In this document: one piece after another, positions 1 to 8,680 of the stretch
How the letters are laid out: each line of letters starts with the position of its first letter
Numbering within the stretch: the first letter of the stretch is position 1
From: Dyadobacter psychrotolerans
GTDB taxonomy: Bacteria > Bacteroidota > Bacteroidia > Cytophagales > Spirosomataceae
Direction: 5' to 3'
DNA: 64,000 bases
Assembly (NCBI RefSeq): GCF_004349265.1
Contig: NZ_SMFL01000006.1
Span: forward strand, 290,480-354,479
Program-made: the position numbers and the translations under genes
The notes under the pieces: model-generated
What the model saw: the letters and a program-made list of their open reading frames with translations, nothing else
What the model was told of the DNA's origin: nothing
Database searches by the model: none

Positions 1-5
1 TATAT

Positions 6-45
6 GTACCCCTGAGCTTGTCGGTTTGGGGGTACTTTTGTTTTT
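6..45 (+). terminator. Probable terminator of an upstream gene, overlapping a promoter-like element
   Basis: GTACCCC (6-12) pairs with GGGGTAC (29-35) and is followed by a T-rich tail, as in an intrinsic terminator for a gene left of the window. TACTTTTG at 33-40 also fits the Bacteroidota -7 consensus TAnnTTTG and could start transcription toward hicB. The sequence cannot separate the two readings. Confidence 0.5.
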
Positions 46-163
46 AAGAGCTTTAAAAATACCAACAATTAGTCGATTAGTTACACAAGACTATTTGAAC
101 CAAAGTTCGGATTGCAGCCTGAGTCAAAAAAGCATATATTTGATAAGCAAAAGACACAGAAAC

Positions 164-376
164 ATGAAGGAGATTGTTTTTCTTATTAACGAGGCCGAAG
201 AAGGTGGCTTTACCGCCCAAGCGCTGGGTGAGTCCATTTTTACAGATGCAGAAACTATGAATGATCTGAAAAAAAATATTCAGGAAGCAATTAAATTTCA
301 TTTCGACAATCCGGCTGATAAACCAAAGATCGCCCATCTCCATTTCGTCAAAGATGAAGTTTTAGCGATTGTATGA
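164..376 (+). CDS. hicB: HicB-like type II antitoxin
   Basis: This is a 70-residue protein of the short HicB class, a partly folded beta-strand domain that neutralises HicA and usually represses its own operon. The start is taken at ATG 164. The reading frame stays open back to a TTG at 26, but those residues do not look like the family. The N-terminus (KEIVFLINEAEEGGFTA) and the later DLKKNIQEAIKFHF segment are typical. The gene overlaps the following hicA by 4 bases (ATGA), so the two are translationally coupled. Antitoxin-first order is common in Bacteroidota. Because the adjacent hicA is frameshifted, this antitoxin may now lack a working partner. Confidence 0.75.
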   Translation: MKEIVFLINEAEEGGFTAQALGESIFTDAETMNDLKKNIQEAIKFHFDNPADKPKIAHLHFVKDEVLAIV

Positions 377-614
377 TAATTCCAACTGATCTTTCAGGAA
401 AAAATTTGCTCAAACTTTGTTTTAAACATTTTGGTTATGAAAAAACCAGGCAAGTTGGAAGTCACATTCGTGCTACAACGACATGCAACGGACAACATCA
501 TACCATTCCTGATCACAAACCAATAAAACAAATACTTTACGAGGGATCGTTAAAGATATTGCTGAACATTATGGGAAGGATCCCAAGTACATTTCACAAG
601 TACTTTTTGGATAA
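373..614 (+). pseudogene. hicA: HicA-like mRNA interferase, disrupted by a -1 frameshift
   Basis: The first ~50 codons encode a HicA double-stranded-RNA-binding-like fold with the catalytic His in GSH and the usual IPDHKPIK segment. After the AAAA run at 525-528 the open frame loses family similarity and runs on to a stop at 637-639. In the -1 frame the sequence continues as TNTLRGIVKDIAEHYGKDPK and ends ISQVLFG at a stop at 612-614. That is the expected HicA C-terminus. One missing A explains this. The intact gene would end 24 bases before ilvA, so the apparent 1-base overlap with ilvA is an artefact. A sequencing error or ribosomal slippage on the A run are alternatives to true decay. Confidence 0.75.
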
Positions 615-638
615 TCAATTCTCGCTCAATTATAATTA

Positions 639-1898
639 ATGATCGCTCCAACTCACTCCGCCCCCACACTCGACAACATTTTTCTCGCCGCCGAACGACT
701 TCGCGGAGTAATCAATCATACGCCATTACTTTACAATGCACACTTATCTGAGCAATACGAAGCAAATATTTATCTGAAAAGAGAAGATCTGCAAACCGTT
801 CGGTCATACAAGATAAGAGGTGCTTATAACAAAATGGCTAGTCTGGGTGCCGAAGCACTGTCAGGCGGTGTAGTATGCGCAAGTGCCGGAAACCATGCAC
901 AGGGTGTTGCTTATGCATGCCGGAAAATGGAAGTAAAAGGTGCCATATTTATGCCTACAACTACACCTGCCCAAAAAGTAAAACAGGTAAGGTTATTTGG
1001 TAAAGAATGGGTGGATGTGCTTTTGGTTGGTGATACTTATGATGACGCTTACCACGCCTCAGTAATTTATCAAAAAGCAAATAATGCTACGTTCGTTCAT
1101 CCTTTCGATGATCTTCAGGTAATTGAAGGACAAGGTACAGTTGGCCTTGAAATTTTTAAGGATGCCGATTTTAAGGTTGATTATCTGCTTATGGCCATAG
1201 GCGGAGGCGGACTGGCATCGGGCATTTCTACCGTTTTTAAACAGCTTTCTCCCAAAACAAGCCTGATCGGAGTAGAGCCGGAAGGTTCACCCACGATGCA
1301 CGCATCCATGCAGGCAGGACAAGTGGTGACACTTGACCATATAGATAAATTTGTAGATGGCGCGGCTGTTCGACGGGCGGGAGATCTGACGTTTGAAATA
1401 TGCAGTAAAAGTCTGGACAAAGTTTTACTGATTCCCGAAGGAAAAGTTTGCTCCACAATTTTACAGCTTTACAATGAAGAAGCGATCGTGGCCGAACCTG
1501 CAGGTGCTTTAACAGTTGCTGCATTGGATTTTGTAAAAGAGGAAATAAAGGGTAAAAACGTTGTAGCACTCATCAGCGGCGGGAATAATGATATTACCAG
1601 AACGGAAGAAATTAAGGAACGCTCTCTGCTTTACGAAGGGTTGAAACATTATTTCATTATTCGTTTTCCACAACGTTCCGGTGCTTTCCGTGAATTTTTG
1701 AATGTGCTTGGGCCAAATGACGATGTCGCCCGATTTGAATATGTCAAAAAAACAAACCGGGAACAAGGCCCTGCCTTAGTAGGAATTGAGTTAAAAAACC
1801 GGGAAGATTTTGCACCGCTCATCAGCCGGATGGATGAGCACAAAATTGTTTACGAATACCTGAACGACCAGCCGGATTTGTTTCAGTTCATGGTTTGA
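639..1898 (+). CDS. ilvA: Threonine dehydratase (threonine ammonia-lyase)
   Basis: It deaminates L-threonine to 2-oxobutyrate, the first step of the classical isoleucine pathway, using pyridoxal phosphate in the cytoplasm. The PLP lysine lies in the KREDLQTVRSYKIRGAYNK region (about residues 47-65), and a GGGG phosphate-binding loop follows at about residues 188-191 (AIGGGGLASG). At 419 residues it is the short biosynthetic type, with a single ACT-like regulatory domain at about residues 335-419 (FIIRFPQRSGAFREFL) instead of the two of the E. coli enzyme. It lies 1.8 kb upstream of the leu cluster on the same strand but is separated from it by three unrelated genes. Confidence 0.93.
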   Translation: MIAPTHSAPTLDNIFLAAERLRGVINHTPLLYNAHLSEQYEANIYLKREDLQTVRSYKIRGAYNKMASLGAEALSGGVVCASAGNHAQGVAYACRKMEVKGAIFMPTTTPAQKVKQVRLFGKEWVDVLLVGDTYDDAYHASVIYQKANNATFVHPFDDLQVIEGQGTVGLEIFKDADFKVDYLLMAIGGGGLASGISTVFKQLSPKTSLIGVEPEGSPTMHASMQAGQVVTLDHIDKFVDGAAVRRAGDLTFEICSKSLDKVLLIPEGKVCSTILQLYNEEAIVAEPAGALTVAALDFVKEEIKGKNVVALISGGNNDITRTEEIKERSLLYEGLKHYFIIRFPQRSGAFREFLNVLGPNDDVARFEYVKKTNREQGPALVGIELKNREDFAPLISRMDEHKIVYEYLNDQPDLFQFMV

Positions 1899-1955
1899 AC
1901 TGCCTGTATTTAATTATAAAATATTAAATTTATATTTTATAATCTACGATCAAGC

Positions 1956-2264
1956 ATGGTTCAGAATAAACAAGAAGTCTTTCAATTGATTCAAAATCAC
2001 CAACCTGCTATTAAGCAACTTGGAGCTGAAAGGATAGGTTTGTTTGGATCATTTGTTCGCGAAGAACAAAAGGATGGAAGTGATGTTGACCTTGTTGTTG
2101 AATTTACAGAAGGAAAAAAAACATACAGAAACTTTATGAACCTTGCTGACTATTTAGAAGCACTTCTAAATCGTAAAGTTGAGCTTGTTACCTGGGAATC
2201 GCTAGCTTCATTTGTTAAAAGAAACGTTCAAGAAGAAATCGAGTATGTCACCTTTATTGATTGA
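1956..2264 (+). CDS. mntA: MNT-type nucleotidyltransferase, antitoxin of a HEPN/MNT pair
   Basis: A 102-residue minimal nucleotidyltransferase. The signature GLFGSFVREEQKDGSDVDLV contains the GSF helix turn and the SDVDLVVEF metal-binding aspartates. In characterised HEPN/MNT pairs the MNT protein inactivates the HEPN RNase by adding AMP to a tyrosine near its active site. Its 3' end overlaps the downstream HEPN gene by 20 bases, as expected for a coupled pair. Confidence 0.82.
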   Translation: MVQNKQEVFQLIQNHQPAIKQLGAERIGLFGSFVREEQKDGSDVDLVVEFTEGKKTYRNFMNLADYLEALLNRKVELVTWESLASFVKRNVQEEIEYVTFID

Positions 2265-2586
2265 GTTTCTACAACACATTGAAAATGAGCTTTCTTTTAT
2301 AGATAAGAATACTTCCGAGCTCGATTTTGAAGAGTTTGTAAACAATGAGATACTTACAAAGGCAATTGTTCGAAGCTTTGAAATAGTCGGAGAGGCATGC
2401 AAAAAGGTTCCTGACGAGATAAGATTCAAATACCCTTTATTCGATTGGCGTGGTTTCGCTGGTTTGAGAGATCGTATGATTCATCACTACTTGGGAATTG
2501 ATTATGCCCTTCTATGGGATGCAATTAAAACAGAAATACCTTTCAATTTGCTTTGGATCAAATTGATTATTGAAAGAGAGCATTAG
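2245..2586 (+). CDS. hepT: HEPN-domain RNase toxin (DUF86/HepT family)
   Basis: A 113-residue all-helical HEPN protein. The start is placed at ATG 2245. A longer frame from 2212 exists but would overlap the MNT gene more deeply and adds a non-family lysine-rich leader. The Rx4-6H catalytic motif is RDRMIHHYLGIDY near the C-terminal third. The tyrosine after HH is the usual AMPylation site. It is paired with the upstream MNT antitoxin. Confidence 0.82.
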   Translation: MSPLLIEFLQHIENELSFIDKNTSELDFEEFVNNEILTKAIVRSFEIVGEACKKVPDEIRFKYPLFDWRGFAGLRDRMIHHYLGIDYALLWDAIKTEIPFNLLWIKLIIEREH

Positions 2587-2597
2587 TTTTAACCACC

Positions 2598-3446
2598 TTG
2601 CTACGCGTACCCTCAGATATCAGCTCCCAGGAATTTGAATCTCTAAAGATTCAGGACATGACTTTTGTTGCCTATCGTAACGAAGTTTACCCGTCCAAAT
2701 ATGAAGTATTTTTTGAAGAGCATGCGGTGATTGTCGTTCTGGAAGGCGAAAAAAAATTCAGCAGCCCAACGCAGGAAGTTTATGTTGAAAAAGGGGATAT
2801 CCTTTTTATTCAGCGCGGTTTTTACCTGATGTCCGAATCGATCAATGAGTCTTATAAAAGCCTGGTTTTCTTTTTTGACGAAAAACTGCTGAAAGAATTT
2901 GTAAATCTTCATCCTGAACTTTTTAATCCGGAAGAAGCAACCACTACCCTTGAAAACCCGATCTTGCCTCTTAAGGGGAATGAGAATTTTGAAAAGTTCA
3001 TCCAGTCAGTTTTTCCTTATTTCAAGTCCAGAACGGAATTGAAAAACCACTTTCTCCGTTTAAAATTTCAGGAATTGTTACTTCACCTACTGGAATTGGA
3101 CAAGTCAAAGCAACTGAGAGCGAACCTTTATAGCTTGTATATCGGAGAAAAGGTAGATCTCTCTTTTTTAATGAACAGCTATTATCTTAAACCGCTTACC
3201 TTAAACGAGCTTGCGCGATTATCCGGCAGAAGTCTGTCTGCTTTTAAAAGGGATTTTCAGGAAGATTTTAAAACTTCACCCGCACTTTGGCTGAAAAACA
3301 AAAGACTGGATTACGCCGACTTTTTGCTGAGGAATAACACTAAAAACGTAACAGAAATCAGTACTGAGATTGGGTATGAAAGTGTTTCTCATTTTATAAA
3401 AATGTATAAAGAGAAATTTGGGGTTACACCGAAAAAGCATGCATAA
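2598..3446 (+). CDS. AraC-family transcriptional regulator (ExsA-like)
   Basis: A 282-residue regulator. The first ~130 residues form a cupin-like sensor (EVFFEEHAVIVVLEGEKKF, then VYVEKGDILFIQRG). The last ~100 residues are two AraC helix-turn-helix motifs (LTLNELARLSGRSLSAFKRD and VTEISTEIGYESVSHFIKMY), ending in the usual KFGVTPKKH. The frame opens with TTG at 2598; an ATG at 2658 (residue 21) is an alternative start. The ligand and target are unknown. It sits 250 bases upstream of leuC in the same direction, but nothing in the sequence shows that it controls the leu genes. Confidence 0.82.
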   Translation: MLRVPSDISSQEFESLKIQDMTFVAYRNEVYPSKYEVFFEEHAVIVVLEGEKKFSSPTQEVYVEKGDILFIQRGFYLMSESINESYKSLVFFFDEKLLKEFVNLHPELFNPEEATTTLENPILPLKGNENFEKFIQSVFPYFKSRTELKNHFLRLKFQELLLHLLELDKSKQLRANLYSLYIGEKVDLSFLMNSYYLKPLTLNELARLSGRSLSAFKRDFQEDFKTSPALWLKNKRLDYADFLLRNNTKNVTEISTEIGYESVSHFIKMYKEKFGVTPKKHA

Positions 3447-3696
3447 TCATATATCCAAATAGTACTCACCCAATCTATTTTTAAAAATTTCTTAGAAATT
3501 GATAAAGATTTCCGCTCAACCTATCCTTTCAAACCAAAATCACTACTTTTTGAACGTTTCCCGTTATACTGTTCCAAGCTATTGTGATGAAATTTGTTCC
3601 CCGATCATTTACCAGAAAGATTTTGGTTTAACAGCATCTCTTTAAGATGCAGATCAGTAAAAATAATATTAGTTACATATTCACCATAAATTGAGA
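3447..3696 (+). promoter_or_regulatory. Leader region of the leuC operon with a candidate Ile-Leu-Val leader ORF
   Basis: This 250-base gap contains a 14-codon ORF at 3587-3631 encoding MKFVPRSFTRKILV, so codons for Ile, Leu and Val come directly before the stop. A small hairpin follows (GCATCT 3634-3639 with AGATGC 3645-3650). It has no T-run, so a terminator is not evident. It may be a branched-chain amino-acid leader peptide, or chance. Confidence 0.3.
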
Positions 3697-5100
3697 ATGA
3701 GTAATCAAACAAGTACCCTTTTTGACAAAGTGTGGGATTCACACGTTGTACGTAAAATTGAAGACGGTCCTGATGTGTTTTTTATCGACCGTCATTTTAT
3801 TCACGAAGTAACCAGTCCGGTTGCTTTTCTTGGACTTGAAAGCAGAAACGTTGGTGTTATTTACCCAAACCGCACTTTTGCAACAGCCGATCACAATACT
3901 CCAACGATCAACCAGCATCTTCCGGTTCAGGATCCTCTTTCTGCAAAACAGCTGGATGCTCTGGAAACAAATTCTGCGAAATATGGTATTTCTCACTGGG
4001 GGCTTGGAAACGCAAAAAATGGTATTGTACACGTAGTTGGACCTGAAAACGGAATCACACTTCCGGGCATGACGATCGTTTGCGGTGATTCGCATACGTC
4101 TACCCATGGAGCGTTTGGTGCAATTGCATTCGGAATTGGTACTTCTGAGGTTGAAATGGTGCTTTCTTCGCAATGTATCATGCAGCCAAAGCCAAAGAAA
4201 ATGCGGGTAAACGTCAATGGCAAATTAGGCAAAGCAGTAACGCCAAAGGATGTTACTTTATATATTATTTCAAAACTGACTACTGCCGGAGCAACGGGTT
4301 ATTTCGTTGAGTATGCCGGTAATGTGTTTGAAAATATGTCTATGGAAGGCCGTATGACGGTTTGTAATATGAGTATTGAAATGGGCGCACGAGGTGGCAT
4401 GATCGCTCCTGACCAGACTACATTCGATTACATCAACGGACGTGATCAGGCTCCAAAAGGCGAAAAATGGGACAAAGCCCTGGCGTACTGGAAAACTTTG
4501 AAAACCGACGAAGGCGCTGTTTTTGACAAAGAATACAATTTTGACGCTGCCGACATCGAACCGATGATCACTTACGGAACCAATCCGGGAATGGGCCAGG
4601 GAATTTCCCGCAACATTCCTACATCGGGTGAAGTGGAAGGCGGAAAAGCAACTTATGACAAATCGTTGAATTACATGGGTTTTCATGAAAATGAATCCAT
4701 GTTAGGCAAGAAAATTGATTACGTATTCATTGGCAGTTGTACCAACGGACGTATTGAAGATTTCCGTGCTTTTGCCTCTATCGTAAAAGGACGTAAAAAA
4801 GCCGATAACGTGACAGCTTGGGTAGTTCCGGGTTCGCATATCGTTGAAGCACAGATCAAAGAAGAAGGAATTCTGGATATACTGACCGAAGCCGGCTTCG
4901 AACTTCGTCAGCCAGGCTGCTCGGCTTGTCTTGCTATGAACGATGACAAAATACCAGCTGGTAAATATGCAGTAAGTACATCAAATCGTAACTTCGAAGG
5001 CCGCCAGGGCCCGGGAGCACGCACGCTTTTGGCCAGCCCATTGGTTGCAGCCGCCGCCGCCGTAACCGGGATGGTTACAGATCCGAGGGATTTGATGTAA
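3697..5100 (+). CDS. leuC: 3-isopropylmalate dehydratase large subunit
   Basis: With LeuD it forms the aconitase-type isomerase that interconverts 2- and 3-isopropylmalate. In an organism with citramalate synthase it also isomerises citramalate to erythro-3-methylmalate. ATG 3697 (467 residues) is chosen over TTG 3691. The three [4Fe-4S] cluster cysteines are C348 in GSCTNGR and C408 and C411 in the CSAC segment. Substrate-loop motifs such as GDSHTSTHGAFGA are intact. It is the first gene of leuC-leuD-cimA-leuB. Confidence 0.96.
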   Translation: MSNQTSTLFDKVWDSHVVRKIEDGPDVFFIDRHFIHEVTSPVAFLGLESRNVGVIYPNRTFATADHNTPTINQHLPVQDPLSAKQLDALETNSAKYGISHWGLGNAKNGIVHVVGPENGITLPGMTIVCGDSHTSTHGAFGAIAFGIGTSEVEMVLSSQCIMQPKPKKMRVNVNGKLGKAVTPKDVTLYIISKLTTAGATGYFVEYAGNVFENMSMEGRMTVCNMSIEMGARGGMIAPDQTTFDYINGRDQAPKGEKWDKALAYWKTLKTDEGAVFDKEYNFDAADIEPMITYGTNPGMGQGISRNIPTSGEVEGGKATYDKSLNYMGFHENESMLGKKIDYVFIGSCTNGRIEDFRAFASIVKGRKKADNVTAWVVPGSHIVEAQIKEEGILDILTEAGFELRQPGCSACLAMNDDKIPAGKYAVSTSNRNFEGRQGPGARTLLASPLVAAAAAVTGMVTDPRDLM

Positions 5101-5209
5101 AACCCAGGTATCAGTTATTAAATATTAAAATCTAAACGCTGAACGCAAAACTATTTTCTGTACGCTGGAAAGCTAACAGCCAATAGATAAAAGCTAACAG
5201 CTTACTAAC
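5101..5209. repeat. Intergenic GCTAACAGCC-type repeat between leuC and leuD
   Basis: The segment 5171-5205 contains AGCTAACAGCCAATAGA followed by AAGCTAACAGC, a degenerate direct repeat. Similar strings precede several other start codons in the window. No promoter or terminator is obvious here. Confidence 0.45.
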
Positions 5210-5806
5210 ATGGCTTACGACAAATTCACCATATTAAGAAGTACGGCAGTTCCCTTGCCGATCGAAAACGTTGATACCGACCAGATTATCCCGGCCCGTT
5301 TTCTCAAAGCTACCAAACGTGAAGCTTTTGGAGATAACCTTTTCAGAGACTGGCGCTATAATGGCGACGATACTCCAAAAGCAGATTTCGTTTTAAATAA
5401 TCCCATTTACTCAGGAAAAATCCTGGTAGGCGGCCGTAATTTCGGCAGCGGATCAAGCCGGGAACATGCTGCCTGGGCGATTTACGATTATGGGTTCCGT
5501 TGTGTGGTTTCCAGCTTTTTTGCGGATATTTTTAAAGGTAATTCTTTAAACATCGGCATCTTACCTGTTCAGGTCAGTGAAGAATTTCTTGACAAAATAT
5601 TTCAGGCGATCGAAGCAGATCCTCATGCAGAACTTGAAATAAATCTTCCGGAAGAGACGATCACACTTGTTGCAACGGGAGAGAAAGAATCGTTTGACAT
5701 AAACGGTTATAAAAAACATAACATGATCAATGGCTTTGACGATATCGATTATCTTCAGGCTATGAAAAACGAGATCACTGAATTCGAAGCAGCAAGATTA
5801 TATTAA
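5210..5806 (+). CDS. leuD: 3-isopropylmalate dehydratase small subunit
   Basis: A 198-residue swivel-domain subunit of the LeuCD isomerase. Diagnostic segments are ENVDTDQIIPARFLK near the N-terminus and GGRNFGSGSSREHAAWA around residue 75-90, which carries the substrate-specificity loop. Length matches the family. It is 109 bases downstream of leuC and cotranscription is likely. Confidence 0.96.
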   Translation: MAYDKFTILRSTAVPLPIENVDTDQIIPARFLKATKREAFGDNLFRDWRYNGDDTPKADFVLNNPIYSGKILVGGRNFGSGSSREHAAWAIYDYGFRCVVSSFFADIFKGNSLNIGILPVQVSEEFLDKIFQAIEADPHAELEINLPEETITLVATGEKESFDINGYKKHNMINGFDDIDYLQAMKNEITEFEAARLY

Positions 5807-5889
5807 ATGGCTGTCGGCTTTCGGCAATCGGCTTTCGGCATTTTTTTCCGATGCAGGCCGACTGCTGACGGCCGGTTTCCGATAGCCCT
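5807..5889. repeat. CGGCTTTCGGC-type simple intergenic repeat
   Basis: The gap between leuD and the citramalate synthase gene is almost entirely degenerate copies of CGGCTTTCGGC and its partial complement GGCCGACTGCTGACGGCC. The strings can fold locally. They belong to the same family of short intergenic repeats as 5171-5205 and 32678-32714. Confidence 0.45.
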
Positions 5890-7461
5890 ATGAGTAAACG
5901 CTATATAGAAATAATGGATACGACACTCCGCGATGGTGAACAAACCAGCGGAGTGTCATTTTCCGCTTCCGAAAAACTGACAATTGCCCAGCTCTTGTTA
6001 CAGGAAGTTAAAGTTGACCGCATTGAAATCGCCTCTGCACGAGTTTCAGAAGGTGAATTTGAAGCGGTTAAAAAGATTACGGATTGGGCAAAAATCAATG
6101 GTTTTCTGGACAAGATTGAAGTGCTTACGTTTGTAGACGGCGATGCTTCGATTAACTGGATGCTTCAGACGGGAGCGAAGGTGATGAACCTGCTTACGAA
6201 AGGTTCTATTAATCATCTTACGCACCAGCTTAAAAAAACACCTGCAGAGCATTTTGAAGACATCCGTAATGTTATTGAACTGGCGCAGTCGTCTGGTATA
6301 GACTGCAATGTTTATCTTGAAGACTGGAGTAATGGAATGCGTAATTCCAGAGAGTACGTTTTTGATGCGCTTGATTTCCTGACTACAATGCCGGTTAAAA
6401 GGATTTTATTGCCTGATACACTGGGTATTCTTACTCCTTCCGAGTCTTACGAGTTTGTCAAGTCAATCGTTGATCGCTACCCCAATAGCCGCTTTGAATT
6501 TCATGCCCATAACGACTACGATCTAAGCGTAGCCAATGTCATGGAAGCACTCAGAGCCGGAGTTCACGGGCTACACCTCACCGTAAACGGAATGGGAGAA
6601 AGAACCGGAAACGCGCCTTTGGCAAGTACCATTGCTGTTTTAAAAGACTTTCTGCCCGAATATGAAACGTCTGTCAACGAAAAGTCTCTCTATACCATAA
6701 GCAAACTTGTCGAAACGTTTTCCGGTATCAGGATTCCGTCTAATAAACCAATCGTCGGCGAAAGTGTATTCACCCAAACTGCCGGAATACATGCAGATGG
6801 AGACAAGAAAAACAATCTGTATTTCAGCAAGTTAATGCCTGAGCGTTTTGGGCGGCTTCGTTCTTATGCACTTGGAAAAACATCAGGAAAAGCGAATATC
6901 GAAAACAACCTTCGGGACCTGGGTATTACCTTAACAGATGCCGATCTGAAAAAAGTAACACAGCGGATTATTGAGCTGGGTGACAGGAAAGAAGCTGTTA
7001 CGCCGGATGACCTTCCTTACATTATTTCCGATGTGCTTGACAGCAATGCTATTGAGGAGAAAGTGGTGATCGTCAATTATGTACTGACACATTCTAAAAA
7101 CCTGAAACCATCCGCAACTTTACAAATCCGGTTTGGCGAAGAGCTTTTTGAGGAAAGTGCGCAAGGCGACGGACAGTATGATGCATTTATGAATGCGCTG
7201 AAAAAGATTTACTGCAAAAAAGATATCAGCCTGCCTATGCTGACGGATTATGCCGTGCGTATTCCTCCCGGAGGTAGAACCGACGCACTTTGTGAAACGA
7301 TCATTACCTGGGAAATAAATGGAAAGGATGTGAAAACAAGAGGATTAGATTCCGATCAGACTGTTTCTGCAATTATGGCTACTCAGAAAATGCTGAACCT
7401 AATAGGTATACCCGAAAAACCTTTGACTCGGCAGGATATGGCGATGATAAATGCTTTATAA
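5890..7461 (+). CDS. cimA: (R)-citramalate synthase, Leptospira type
   Basis: It condenses pyruvate with acetyl-CoA to (R)-citramalate, entry to the threonine-independent isoleucine route. The 523 residues contain a TIM-barrel catalytic domain (DTTLRDGEQ at 10-18, metal-binding HAHND), a linker, and a C-terminal LeuA-type allosteric domain from about 400 (DYAVRIPPGGRTDAL). Family-level resemblance to Leptospira citramalate synthase is strong: LLTKGS, NVYLEDWSNG, FTQTAGIHADGDKK. By my recollection, pyruvate specificity there depends on Leu81, Leu104 and Tyr144. The equivalents here are L79, L102 and Y142. Many databases would call this 2-isopropylmalate synthase. A true short leuA lies 1.4 kb downstream, which favours the citramalate assignment. 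Confidence 0.85.
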   Translation: MSKRYIEIMDTTLRDGEQTSGVSFSASEKLTIAQLLLQEVKVDRIEIASARVSEGEFEAVKKITDWAKINGFLDKIEVLTFVDGDASINWMLQTGAKVMNLLTKGSINHLTHQLKKTPAEHFEDIRNVIELAQSSGIDCNVYLEDWSNGMRNSREYVFDALDFLTTMPVKRILLPDTLGILTPSESYEFVKSIVDRYPNSRFEFHAHNDYDLSVANVMEALRAGVHGLHLTVNGMGERTGNAPLASTIAVLKDFLPEYETSVNEKSLYTISKLVETFSGIRIPSNKPIVGESVFTQTAGIHADGDKKNNLYFSKLMPERFGRLRSYALGKTSGKANIENNLRDLGITLTDADLKKVTQRIIELGDRKEAVTPDDLPYIISDVLDSNAIEEKVVIVNYVLTHSKNLKPSATLQIRFGEELFEESAQGDGQYDAFMNALKKIYCKKDISLPMLTDYAVRIPPGGRTDALCETIITWEINGKDVKTRGLDSDQTVSAIMATQKMLNLIGIPEKPLTRQDMAMINAL

Positions 7462-7509
7462 GACGCTAACAGAAAAGGATTCAAGACATTAAATAAACAC
7501 TGAATATTA

Positions 7510-8580
7510 ATGAAAAAAAATATCTTAATCGTTCCTGGTGATGGCATCGGGCAAGAAGTTACAGAAGTTGGTAAAAAAGTTTTAGAGAAAATTGCCGAGA
7601 AATTCGGGCATGAATTTACTTACGATGAAGCACTGATCGGGCATGTTGCCATCGAAGCTACCGGCAATCCGCTTCCTGACGAAACTCTTGAAAAAATGAG
7701 AGCTTCTGATGCCGTACTTTTCGGTGCCGTAGGCCATCCAAAATATGATAATGATCCGAGTGCAAAGGTGCGTCCTGAACAGGGATTACTTAAGATGCGC
7801 AAGGAACTTGGGTTGTATGCCAATCTTCGCCCGATCAAATTATTTGATGAACTACTTGAAGCTTCTTCGATCAAACCTGAAATCCTGAAAGGTTCAGATA
7901 TCCTTTTCTTCCGCGAATTAACCGGAGACATATATTTTGGTGAAAAAGGTCGTAAAAATGACGGTGATACTGCTTACGATATTGCTGAATACAGCCGTTT
8001 CGAAGTTGAACGTATTGCGCGTAAAGCTTTTGATGCAGCCCGTACAAGAAGAAAAAAACTATGTTCGGTAGACAAAGCGAACGTTCTTGAAACCAGCAGA
8101 TTATGGAGAGAGGTTGTTCAGCAGCTAGCTCCTGAATATCCTGATGTTGAAGTTGAACATATGTTTGTAGACTCAGCAGCCATGATGCTCATTAAAGATC
8201 CACGCCGGTTTGACGTAGTTGTAACAGCAAATTTGTTTGGTGATATTCTTACAGATGAGGCGAGTCAGATTGCAGGCTCAATGGGTATGTTGGCTTCCGC
8301 TTCAATAGGAGACAGCACCGGCGTTTACGAACCAATCCATGGTTCTGCTCATGATATTACAGGTAAGGGTATCGCCAATCCATTAGCATCTGTACTTTCG
8401 GCTGCATTATTGCTTGATATTTCTTTTGGATTAAAAGAAGAATCTGATACAATTATTGCGGCTGTTGATAAACTTCTGAAAGACGGTTTCCGTACCAGGG
8501 ATATTGCGGACGCCTCTACGCCGGAAAACATGATTTTAAACACGCAGGCAGCCGGTGAAGAACTTTTAAAAAGGATCTGA
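7510..8580 (+). CDS. leuB: 3-isopropylmalate dehydrogenase
   Basis: An NAD-dependent decarboxylating dehydrogenase that makes 2-oxoisocaproate precursor in leucine synthesis and also oxidises 3-methylmalate in the citramalate route. The 356 residues match the family. Visible motifs are GDGIGQEV at the N-terminus, the substrate arginines in LRKELGLYANLRP-like context (KMRKELGLYANLRPI), DKANVLETSRLW, and the NAD loop GVYEPIHGSAHDI near residue 275. It is the last gene before the leuA attenuator. Confidence 0.96.
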   Translation: MKKNILIVPGDGIGQEVTEVGKKVLEKIAEKFGHEFTYDEALIGHVAIEATGNPLPDETLEKMRASDAVLFGAVGHPKYDNDPSAKVRPEQGLLKMRKELGLYANLRPIKLFDELLEASSIKPEILKGSDILFFRELTGDIYFGEKGRKNDGDTAYDIAEYSRFEVERIARKAFDAARTRRKKLCSVDKANVLETSRLWREVVQQLAPEYPDVEVEHMFVDSAAMMLIKDPRRFDVVVTANLFGDILTDEASQIAGSMGMLASASIGDSTGVYEPIHGSAHDITGKGIANPLASVLSAALLLDISFGLKEESDTIIAAVDKLLKDGFRTRDIADASTPENMILNTQAAGEELLKRI

Positions 8581-8606
8581 TTTTACAGAGTTTTTGCCAA
8601 ATATTA

Positions 8607-8637
8607 TTTGTTTAAAACAAAAGTTATACTTTCTTTG
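8607..8637 (+). promoter_or_regulatory. Possible promoter of the leuA leader transcript
   Basis: TTTG at 8607-8610 is followed about 16 bases later by TACTTTC at 8627-8633, an imperfect match to TAnnTTTG. It lies 45 bases upstream of the leader peptide start, in the right place for a separate leuA transcript. Confidence 0.35.
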
Positions 8638-8680
8638 CAGAACAAAATGATAGTCAGCGAAATTTCGCAAACTCAGTTCC

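Noticed and set aside
26..163. Extended start of the HicB gene
   Set aside because: The extra residues do not match the short HicB family and overlap the upstream terminator.
3634..3650. Intrinsic terminator before leuC
   Set aside because: The 6-bp stem is not followed by a U-run.
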